A stretch of 64,000 nucleotides of DNA from contig NZ_JYLB01000002.1 of NCBI RefSeq assembly GCF_001042905.1, positions 864,493 through 928,492 of the forward strand, read 5' to 3'. Below, in pieces: positions 9,994 to 16,781 of the stretch. Both the position numbers and the translations under genes were made by a program. The stretch's first letter is position 1. Every line of letters starts with the position of its first letter. This stretch comes from Pseudomonas lini. GTDB taxonomy: Bacteria > Pseudomonadota > Gammaproteobacteria > Pseudomonadales > Pseudomonadaceae. Below the pieces are notes generated by a model, which saw only the letters and a list, made by a program, of their open reading frames with translations, was not told the origin of the DNA and did no database searches.

Positions 9994-10242
9994 ATGCACG
10001 ATCCGTTTGAACAGTCTTTGCGTGACATGCTCAAAGCTTCGCCGTCCAGCCGTGACGACGATGCCTGCCTGGGTCGCGTGCTGAAAACCGCCAACCGCCA
10101 GGTCGGTGCCGGCGATCTGTTCAGCCTGCTGGGCCGTTGGCTGCCCGCGCTGATGATCGCCCTGAATAACGGATCGGCCCATGTCGCGCCGGTCTCCCGT
10201 CTTCGTAAACCTTCCGCTCGCACTGCTGATAAGGCTGATTGA
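9994..10242 (+). CDS. crfX: Small protein CrfX
   Basis: This is an 82-residue protein with a polar N-terminal half (HDPFEQSLRDMLKASPSSRDDDACLGRVLKTANRQVG) and a short apolar segment near residues 41-58. I recognise it by size, sequence style and location as the conserved small gene (crfX, also written cfrX) in front of cmpX-sigX. No molecular function is known to me. The ATG at 9994 follows GAGAGG. Upstream, GTGACC (9942) and CGTCTT (9964) are 16 bp apart, resembling an ECF-type promoter; in P. aeruginosa this operon is reported to be SigX-driven, so autoregulation is plausible here. Its stop lies 2 bp before cmpX. Confidence 0.8.
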   Translation: MHDPFEQSLRDMLKASPSSRDDDACLGRVLKTANRQVGAGDLFSLLGRWLPALMIALNNGSAHVAPVSRLRKPSARTADKAD

Positions 10243-10244
10243 AT

Positions 10245-11069
10245 ATGGAACTTGATCTCTGGACTCAGAGCCTCGTCACTGCAATGACTGCGTTATGGAC
10301 CAAAGTTGCGAACTTCATTCCGAACCTGTTTGGCGCACTGGTTGTGCTGCTGCTGGGTTTTGTCGTGGCCAAACTGCTGGACACGCTGCTCTCCAAATTG
10401 CTTGCCAAACTGGGCCTCGATCGCCTGATGGGCGGTACCGGGCTGACCAAATTGCTGTCCCGCGCCGGCCTTCAGGTGCCTATCTCCACATTGATCGGCA
10501 AGATCGTTTATTGGTTCGTTCTGCTGATTTTTCTGGTTTCTGCCGCAGAATCACTTGGACTTGAGCGAGTTTCGGCTACGCTGGACATGTTGGCGCTGTA
10601 TTTGCCGAAAGTATTTGGCGCGGCGCTGGTGCTGCTGGTGGGTGTCTTGCTGGCGCAACTGGCCAATGGGCTGGTGCGTGGCGCGGCAGAAGGCGTAGGT
10701 CTTGATTACGCAGCGGGCCTGGGGCGAATTGCCCAGGGCCTGGTGATCATCATCAGTATTTCGGTTGCGATCAGTCAGTTGGAGGTCAAAACAGACCTGC
10801 TCAACCATGTGATCGTGATCGTCTTGATTACCGTTGGTCTGGCGGTTGCGCTGGCCATGGGTTTGGGAAGCCGGGAAATTGCCGGTCAGATTCTTGCGGG
10901 AATCTATGTGCGTGAGTTGTATCAGGTTGGGCAACAAGTGCGTGTTGGCGAGGTCGAAGGTCAGATCGAAGAGATCGGCACGGTTAAAACCACCGTGCTG
11001 ACCGATGAGGGTGAGCTAGTCTCTCTCTCGAATCGGATTCTCTTGGAGCAGCATGTGAGTAGCCGCTAA
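10245..11069 (+). CDS. cmpX: Mechanosensitive channel-like membrane protein CmpX
   Basis: This 274-residue inner-membrane protein has a TM helix at about 23-45, further hydrophobic helices at 78-100, 110-140, 160-180 and 186-208, and a C-terminal beta-rich segment (GQQVRVGEVEGQIEEIGTVK) characteristic of MscS-type channels. It belongs to the small-conductance mechanosensitive group. CmpX has been linked to membrane homeostasis and SigX activity in Pseudomonas. An in-frame TTG occurs 6 bp upstream, but ATG 10245 is more likely. It is co-directional and closely spaced with crfX; sigX follows 86 bp later. Confidence 0.88.
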   Translation: MELDLWTQSLVTAMTALWTKVANFIPNLFGALVVLLLGFVVAKLLDTLLSKLLAKLGLDRLMGGTGLTKLLSRAGLQVPISTLIGKIVYWFVLLIFLVSAAESLGLERVSATLDMLALYLPKVFGAALVLLVGVLLAQLANGLVRGAAEGVGLDYAAGLGRIAQGLVIIISISVAISQLEVKTDLLNHVIVIVLITVGLAVALAMGLGSREIAGQILAGIYVRELYQVGQQVRVGEVEGQIEEIGTVKTTVLTDEGELVSLSNRILLEQHVSSR

Positions 11070-11089
11070 CCCGGCAAATCCTGCTAATG

Positions 11090-11127
11090 TATGCCGCCGC
11101 AAAATGCCCTGAAGGGCTGCGGCGGAC
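11090..11127 (+). other. Hairpin between cmpX and sigX
   Basis: CCGCCGC and GCCC on the left pair with GGGC and GCGGCGG on the right around a TGAA loop, with an AAAAT bulge. No T-run follows, so it is not an ordinary terminator. It may slow or process the transcript ahead of sigX. Confidence 0.4.
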
Positions 11128-11155
11128 ATTGACCTGACTGTCGGCCAGACTTGTT

Positions 11156-11746
11156 TTGAATAAAGCTCAATTGCTCTCCACGCGCTACGACCCCCGCGAG
11201 CTCTCTGATGAGGAGTTGGTCGCGCGCTCGCATAACGAGCTGTTTCACGTAACGCGCGCTTATGAAGAACTGATGCGGCGTTACCAGCGAACATTATTTA
11301 ACGTTTGTGCACGGTATCTCGGGAACGATCGTGACGCAGATGATGTCTGTCAGGAAGTGATGTTGAAGGTGCTGTACGGCCTGAAGAACTTCGAGGGCAA
11401 ATCGAAGTTCAAGACGTGGCTATATAGCATCACGTACAACGAGTGCATCACGCAGTATCGGAAAGAACGGCGAAAGCGTCGCTTGATGGACGCTTTGAGT
11501 CTGGACCCCCTTGAGGAAGCGTCTGAAGAAAAGATGCCGAAACCCGAGGAGAAGGGCGGACTTGATCGCTGGCTGGTGTATGTGAACCCGATCGACCGTG
11601 AAATTCTGGTGCTACGATTTGTCGCAGAGCTGGAATTTCAGGAGATCGCAGACATAATGCACATGGGTTTGAGTGCGACAAAAATGCGTTACAAACGCGC
11701 TCTAGACAAATTGCGTGAGAAATTTGCAGGCATTGCTGAAACTTAG
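11156..11746 (+). CDS. sigX: ECF sigma factor SigX
   Basis: This 196-residue ECF sigma factor has region 2 (about 25-95, with DADDVCQEVMLKVLYGLKNFEGKSKFKTWLYSI) and region 4 (about 135-190, with the helix-turn-helix EFQEIADIMHMGLSATKMRYKRALDKLR). SigX drives oprF and genes for fatty-acid synthesis and envelope homeostasis in Pseudomonas. The start is TTG at 11156, which gives the MNKAQxLSTRYDPREL N-terminus I remember from P. aeruginosa SigX; no ATG fits. No anti-sigma gene is adjacent, consistent with SigX being tuned by membrane state and CmpX. oprF, its classic target, follows 107 bp downstream. Confidence 0.95.
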   Translation: MNKAQLLSTRYDPRELSDEELVARSHNELFHVTRAYEELMRRYQRTLFNVCARYLGNDRDADDVCQEVMLKVLYGLKNFEGKSKFKTWLYSITYNECITQYRKERRKRRLMDALSLDPLEEASEEKMPKPEEKGGLDRWLVYVNPIDREILVLRFVAELEFQEIADIMHMGLSATKMRYKRALDKLREKFAGIAET

Positions 11747-11772
11747 TTCGGCGCAAATATCTCTTACGTGTA

Positions 11773-11821
11773 GGCAAGTTCTGATAGACTTGCCGCCGAG
11801 TTGTCCCCCGGTTTGCGGGAC
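11773..11821 (+). promoter_or_regulatory. Two hairpins in the oprF upstream region
   Basis: GGCAAG (11773-11778) pairs with CTTGCC (11789-11794), and GTCCC (11803-11807) pairs with GGGAC (11817-11821). Both lie between sigX and oprF, so they are either in the oprF 5' leader or over its promoter. Which it is cannot be decided without a mapped start. Confidence 0.35.
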
Positions 11822-11853
11822 TGCTTCACAATCACCAGATGGGGATTTAACGG

Positions 11854-12888
11854 ATGAAACTGAAAAACACCTTGGGCTTGGCCATTGGTTCTCTTATTGC
11901 TGCCACTTCGTTCGGCGCTCTGGCACAAGGCCAAGGCGCAGTTGAAATCGAAGGCTTCGCTAAGAAAGAAATGTTCGATAGCGCTCGTGACTTCAAGAAC
12001 AACGGCAACCTGTTCGGCGGTTCTGTTGGTTACTTCCTGACCGACGACGTTGAACTGCGTCTGGCCTACGACGAAGTGCACAACGCACGTGCCGAAGACG
12101 GCCGTAACATCAAGGGCTCCAACACCGCTCTGGATGCTCTGTACCACTTCAACAACCCGGGCGACATGCTGCGTCCGTACGTATCGGCTGGCTTCTCCGA
12201 TCAGAGCATCGGTCAGAACGGCAAAAGCGGTCGTAACGGTTCCACCTTCGCCAACGTTGGCGGCGGTGCCAAGTTGTACTTCACTGACAACTTCTACGCC
12301 CGTGCCGGCGTTGAAGCTCAGTACAACATCGACCAGGGCGACACCGAGTGGGCTCCTAGCGTTGGTATCGGTGTGAACTTCGGTGGCGGCTCCAAGCCTG
12401 CTGCTGCTCCAGTTCCAGCACCAGCTGAAGTCTGCGCCGACAGCGACAACGATGGCGTTTGCGACAACGTTGACAAGTGCCCAGACACCCCAGCCAACGT
12501 AACTGTTGACGCTGATGGCTGCCCGGCAGTTGCTGAAGTTGTTCGTGTTGAGCTGGACGTGAAATTCGACTTCGACAAGTCGGTAGTCAAGCCTAACAGC
12601 TACGGCGACATCAAAAACCTGGCTGACTTCATGAAGCAGTACCCATCCACCACTACTACTGTTGAAGGTCACACTGACTCCGTCGGTCCTGACGCTTACA
12701 ACCAGAAACTGTCCGAGCGTCGTGCAAACGCCGTTAAGCAAGTTCTGACCAACCAGTACGGTGTTGAATCGTCCCGCGTTCAGTCTGTTGGCTACGGCGA
12801 ATCCCGCCCAGTTGCTGACAACAAAACTGACGCTGGTCGCGCTGTAAACCGTCGCGTAGAAGCGCAGGTTGAAGCTAGCGCTAAGTAA
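11854..12888 (+). CDS. oprF: Major outer membrane porin OprF
   Basis: This 344-residue porin has a signal peptide (residues 1-24, cleaved after ALA), an N-terminal beta-barrel (to about 180), a Pro/Ala linker followed by a four-cysteine acidic segment (CADSDNDGVCDNVDKC), and a C-terminal OmpA-like peptidoglycan-binding domain (GHTDSVGPDAYNQKLSERRA, about 220-340). OprF anchors the outer membrane to peptidoglycan and forms slow non-specific pores. It uses strongly optimised codons, as expected for an abundant protein. It lies directly downstream of its sigma factor gene sigX and ends in a strong terminator. Confidence 0.98.
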   Translation: MKLKNTLGLAIGSLIAATSFGALAQGQGAVEIEGFAKKEMFDSARDFKNNGNLFGGSVGYFLTDDVELRLAYDEVHNARAEDGRNIKGSNTALDALYHFNNPGDMLRPYVSAGFSDQSIGQNGKSGRNGSTFANVGGGAKLYFTDNFYARAGVEAQYNIDQGDTEWAPSVGIGVNFGGGSKPAAAPVPAPAEVCADSDNDGVCDNVDKCPDTPANVTVDADGCPAVAEVVRVELDVKFDFDKSVVKPNSYGDIKNLADFMKQYPSTTTTVEGHTDSVGPDAYNQKLSERRANAVKQVLTNQYGVESSRVQSVGYGESRPVADNKTDAGRAVNRRVEAQVEASAK

Positions 12889-12905
12889 TTAGCTCGCAGC
12901 TCTGG

Positions 12906-12931
12906 AAAAGCCCGGCTTAGGCCGGGCTTTT
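12906..12931 (+). terminator. Terminator after oprF
   Basis: AGCCCGGC (12909-12916) and GCCGGGCT (12921-12928) form a perfect stem with a TTAG loop, followed by T residues. Confidence 0.85.
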
Positions 12932-12971
12932 CTTTGTCTGCGATTTGGTGATGAGGGGTTGGCAGGTAGAT

Positions 12972-13736
12972 TCAAGCTGATTGATCGGCCGCCATCGCGG
13001 GCAAGCCACGCTCCCACTGAGATGACGTTGCACAGGCTGCCACTGCTCCAATCACCAAAATGGCTGGGCTTTTCAATTCAAAGGCGCGGGCATCGAGTTC
13101 CATGGCTGCCAAGTCGCTCCGACATTCCCGTTGATGCGGCAGGGAAGCATTTTCGATCATCGCCACAGGTGTATCGGTAGCCATTCCGCCGGCCAACAGC
13201 TGTTCGCGAATCTCACTGAGCTTCGCTACGCCCATATAGATCACCAGCGTAGTGCCCCCTTGAGCCAGGGCCTGCCAATTCAGGCTGCTGTCATCCTGAG
13301 TGTGCGCCGTGACCAGTGTCACGCCACGCGCGACGCCCCTTAGCGTCAGCGGAATATCGCATTGGGTCGCGCCGGCAAGACCAGCGGTGATGCCATTGAC
13401 CAGCTCAACCTCGACGCCACGCTCACGCAGCCACTGCGCTTCTTCACCGCCGCGCCCGAAGATGCACGGATCGCCACCCTTGAGCCGCACCACGCATTTG
13501 CCGTGACGGGTACAACGCAGCATCAGGCGATGAATGAAAGCTTGAGGCGTGGAGCGACAGCCACCGCGCTTACCCACAGGAATAATGCGCGCGTTCGGGC
13601 AATGCTCCAGCACCGCGTCATTGACCAGATCGTCGATCAACACGACGTCCGCTTCGCGCAACGCTCGAACCGCCTTGAGGGTCAGCAATTCAGGATCGCC
13701 AGGACCCGCACCCACCAGCCAGACTTTTGCGCTCAT
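12972..13736 (-). CDS. cobA: Uroporphyrinogen-III C-methyltransferase CobA
   Basis: This 254-residue enzyme methylates uroporphyrinogen III twice with SAM to give precorrin-2, the entry to siroheme and cobalamin. The N-terminal VGAGPGDPELLTLKA motif and the central VRLKGGDPCIFGRGGEE motif are diagnostic. The ATG at 13736 is chosen over an upstream in-frame start that would overlap the nitrate reductase gene. It is last in the nirB-nirD-reductase operon, whose products need siroheme. Oddly, about 9 residues near the end (WERGLPAMA) are encoded by a REP sequence at 12992-13018, so this C-terminus is probably extended or replaced relative to relatives. Confidence 0.94.
   Translation of the reverse strand: MSAKVWLVGAGPGDPELLTLKAVRALREADVVLIDDLVNDAVLEHCPNARIIPVGKRGGCRSTPQAFIHRLMLRCTRHGKCVVRLKGGDPCIFGRGGEEAQWLRERGVEVELVNGITAGLAGATQCDIPLTLRGVARGVTLVTAHTQDDSSLNWQALAQGGTTLVIYMGVAKLSEIREQLLAGGMATDTPVAMIENASLPHQRECRSDLAAMELDARAFELKSPAILVIGAVAACATSSQWERGLPAMAADQSA
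12992..13018. repeat. Single REP sequence inside the 3' end of cobA
   Basis: CCATCGCGGGCAAGCC followed by ACGCTCCCAC is one arm of the REP family seen elsewhere in the window. Here it is a singlet and is read through by cobA. Confidence 0.85.
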
Positions 13737-13746
13737 AGTGTTTTCC

Positions 13747-16464
13747 TCACGAGATGACGGCGACTGGCTGCGCAGTGGCGGCCAGCAAACGCTTGATTTC
13801 CGGGACGCAGGAGCCGCATTGCGTGCCACAGCCCAATTCTTGTTTCAAGCCCTGCAAGTCCAGACCACGGCTGATGCCAGCACACACGGCGTTCTGGCTG
13901 ACGTTCATGCAGTTGCACAGGGTTTTGGTGCCCGATGCCGGACCGCCAGCGCTGCCCGGTGGCGCACTCAAAGGTGCCAGCAGCCAACGGCGTAGTTGTT
14001 CGTCGGCGCGACCTTCGAGCCAGAGGCTTTGCAGCCAGTGCTGGGCGAGGGTTTCACCGGCCAGGCGAATCGCGGTGATCCGACCGTTCTCGATCCGTAC
14101 CCGCTTGCCGATCGAGCGCCGAGGATCGTCGTAGGCCAATACCGGACCGTCGTTGAGCCCCAGATATTGATCGATATCACGCAACAGCTGCGGCTCTGGC
14201 GCGGTGGCGCTGGCGGCGCGTATCAGCAGTGCAGGGCGCTCACGGCCGGTAAGGCTGAGGCTTGCGTAGGAAAACGCCTCGCAGAGCGGTCGCAGCGTCT
14301 CCAAGTGCTGTTGAACATCACCCTCAATCAGGGCGAAAAGCTGCCAAGGCAATTGCACAGGCTCGAGTCGTACACCGCTGTGTTTGAGTTCCGGTTGTTT
14401 CGACAATGGGTCGAAGGCGGGAAGGGTGAGGGTATTCACGCCGCCCTTGAGAAAGCGGTCGCCCCAATGCATCGGCAGAAACGCCTGGCCCGGACGTACG
14501 CTGTCATCGCTGCTGACCGGCACGATCACCGAGCCCCGGCGACTTTTCAGATTGATCAGGTCGCCAGGTTGCAGGCGATGCCGACGCAGTTCATCCGGGT
14601 GCAGGCTCAACACGGCTTCGCTGACATGGCCGAATAGCTGCGCGGCGGTACCGGTGCGGCTCATGCCGTGCCATTGATCGCGCAGGCGGCCGGTGATCAG
14701 GGTCAGCGGAAAACGCGCATCGCGTTGTTCCTTGGCGGCGCGATACGGGTCGGTCACGAATTGAGCGCGCCCACTGGCGGTCGGGAAAACTCCGTCGAGA
14801 TACAGCCGCGCCGTGCCTTCGCGGGCACCGGCGGGGAAGGGCCATTGCTGCGGACCGAGTTGGTCGATCAATTCATGGCTGATCCCGGAGAGGTCGAGGT
14901 CGCGGTCGCGCGTCAGGTGTTTGTATTCATCGAAGACTTGCGCCGGAGTTTCAAAGGCAAACAAGCTGGTTGCTCCAGGGCGCAGATGTTTTTCCAGGCG
15001 CTGTGCGAAATCCACGGTGATTGCCCAGTCGGGCCGTGCTTCACCGGGTGCGCCGATGGCCTGACGGACGTGGGAAATGCGCCGTTCGGAGTTGGTGACC
15101 GTGCCGTCCTTTTCACCCCAACTGGCGGCGGGCAGCAGCAGGTCGGCGAACGTGGCGGTTTCGGTGGTGCGAAAGGCTTCTTGCAACACCACGAACGGGC
15201 AGGCTTGCAGTGCCTCGCGCACAGCGGTTTGATCCGGCAGCGACTGTGCAGGGTTGGTGCAGGCGATCCACAGGGCTTTGATCTTGCCGCTGCGCATCTG
15301 CTCGAACAGTTCGATGGCGGTTAGCCCGGTGTTCGCGGGCAGTTGATCAACGCCCCAATAGTCGGCCACTTGCGCGCGGTGTTCGGCATTGGCTGCTTCA
15401 CGATGGCCTGGCAACAGATTCGACAAACTGCCGGTTTCCCGGCCACCCATGGCATTCGGCTGACCAGTCAGGGAGAAAGGTCCTGCGCCGGGGCGGCCGA
15501 TTTGTCCGGTGGCCAGGTGCAGGTTGATCAACGCGCTGTTTTTTGCGCTGCCGGCGGTGGACTGATTCAGCCCCATGCACCACAGCGACAGAAAGCTCGG
15601 TGAAGTGCCGACCCATTCCGCGCATTGATGCAGTTGCTCGACGCTGATGCCGCAGAGTTGCGAAACCATTGTCGGGGTGTAATCACGCACCAGGTTTTTC
15701 AGCTCGGCCAAGCCTTCGGTGTGGGCCTTGATGAAATCGCGGTCGACCCAGTCTTCCCACAGCAACAGATGCAAAATCCCATGAAACAAGGCGACATCGG
15801 TGCCGGGCAGAATCGCCAAATGCATGTCGGCCAAATCGCAGGTGTCGGTGCGCCGTGGGTCGATGACGATGACTTTCATCTGTGGGCGGCGGGATTTGGC
15901 TTCTTCCAGGCGACGAAACAGTACCGGGTGAGCGTAGGCCATGTTGCTGCCGACGATCATCACGCAGTCGCTCAATTCCAGGTCTTCGTAGTTGCAAGGC
16001 GGAGCATCGGCGCCAAGGCTGCGCTTGTAGCCGACCACCGCAGAAGACATGCACAGCCGTGAATTGCTGTCGATGTTGTTGGTGCCCACCAGCGCCCGCG
16101 CCAGTTTGTTGAAGGCGTAGTAATCCTCGGTCAGCAATTGCCCGGAGATATAGAACGCAACGCTGTCCGGGCCGTGCTCGGCGATGGTTTCGGCGAAGAC
16201 GCTGGCGGCGTGATCGAGAGCCGTGTCCCAGTCGGTGCGGCTGCGGGCCAGGCCTTTGCCCAGGCGCAGCTCCGGGTACAACGCCCGTGCTGCCAAGTCG
16301 CCGGTCAGGTGCAGGGTCGAACCTTTACTGCACAATTTGCCGAAGTTGGCCGGGTGCGCAGGATCGCCGCTGACGCCGAGGATGCGCTCGCCGTCGTGCT
16401 CGATCAGCACGCCGCAGCCGACCCCGCAGTAGCAGCAGGTGGAGGCGGTGATTTGACGGTCCAT
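13747..16464 (-). CDS. nasC: Assimilatory nitrate reductase, molybdopterin catalytic subunit
   Basis: This 905-residue molybdopterin oxidoreductase reduces nitrate to nitrite in the cytoplasm. The N-terminal 4Fe-4S motif has Cys10, Cys13, Cys17 and Cys45. The large bis-MGD domains follow, then the molybdopterin-dinucleotide binding domain (GHVSEAVLSLHPDELRRHRLQPGDLI region), and finally a BFD-like 2Fe-2S domain near residues 845-900 (CNCMNVSQ ... GCGTQCGSC). That last domain is usual in single-chain assimilatory reductases and probably receives electrons from an NADH- or ferredoxin-linked partner. Its ATG overlaps the nirD stop as ATGA, so the two are translationally coupled. The symbol is nasC or nasB depending on the convention followed. 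Confidence 0.94.
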   Translation of the reverse strand: MDRQITASTCCYCGVGCGVLIEHDGERILGVSGDPAHPANFGKLCSKGSTLHLTGDLAARALYPELRLGKGLARSRTDWDTALDHAASVFAETIAEHGPDSVAFYISGQLLTEDYYAFNKLARALVGTNNIDSNSRLCMSSAVVGYKRSLGADAPPCNYEDLELSDCVMIVGSNMAYAHPVLFRRLEEAKSRRPQMKVIVIDPRRTDTCDLADMHLAILPGTDVALFHGILHLLLWEDWVDRDFIKAHTEGLAELKNLVRDYTPTMVSQLCGISVEQLHQCAEWVGTSPSFLSLWCMGLNQSTAGSAKNSALINLHLATGQIGRPGAGPFSLTGQPNAMGGRETGSLSNLLPGHREAANAEHRAQVADYWGVDQLPANTGLTAIELFEQMRSGKIKALWIACTNPAQSLPDQTAVREALQACPFVVLQEAFRTTETATFADLLLPAASWGEKDGTVTNSERRISHVRQAIGAPGEARPDWAITVDFAQRLEKHLRPGATSLFAFETPAQVFDEYKHLTRDRDLDLSGISHELIDQLGPQQWPFPAGAREGTARLYLDGVFPTASGRAQFVTDPYRAAKEQRDARFPLTLITGRLRDQWHGMSRTGTAAQLFGHVSEAVLSLHPDELRRHRLQPGDLINLKSRRGSVIVPVSSDDSVRPGQAFLPMHWGDRFLKGGVNTLTLPAFDPLSKQPELKHSGVRLEPVQLPWQLFALIEGDVQQHLETLRPLCEAFSYASLSLTGRERPALLIRAASATAPEPQLLRDIDQYLGLNDGPVLAYDDPRRSIGKRVRIENGRITAIRLAGETLAQHWLQSLWLEGRADEQLRRWLLAPLSAPPGSAGGPASGTKTLCNCMNVSQNAVCAGISRGLDLQGLKQELGCGTQCGSCVPEIKRLLAATAQPVAVIS

Positions 16465-16781
16465 CAGCTTGCTTCCCGTAGGGCCAGCAGCACGCGGCCG
16501 TTCTCGACCCGTGCCGAATGATGGTGGGCGCAGCCGACATCCGGGGCCTGAGCCTCGCCGGTTTCCAGGTCGATCTGCCAGTTGTGCAGCGGGCAGGCCA
16601 CTCGTTTGCCGTAGATCAAACCCTGGGACAGCGGCCCGCCCTTATGCGGGCAGCGGTCGTCGAGGGCGAAAACCTCATCGTCGCTCGTACGAAAAATCGC
16701 GATGTCGCCTTTCGGGCCGGCGATGATCCGCGAGCCAAGGGTGTTGATCTCTTCCAGTGCGCAGATATCCAGCCAGTTCAT
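16464..16781 (-). CDS. nirD: Nitrite reductase small subunit NirD
   Basis: This 105-residue Rieske-type protein is the small subunit of NADH-dependent assimilatory nitrite reductase. The cluster ligands are visible as C44-x-H46 and C63-x2-H66 (RCPHKGGPL and CPLHNW). The same frame stays open far upstream inside nirB, but ATG 16781 gives the family length and overlaps the nirB stop as ATGA, which is typical of coupled subunits. Downstream it overlaps the nitrate reductase start in the same way. Confidence 0.95.
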   Translation of the reverse strand: MNWLDICALEEINTLGSRIIAGPKGDIAIFRTSDDEVFALDDRCPHKGGPLSQGLIYGKRVACPLHNWQIDLETGEAQAPDVGCAHHHSARVENGRVLLALREAS

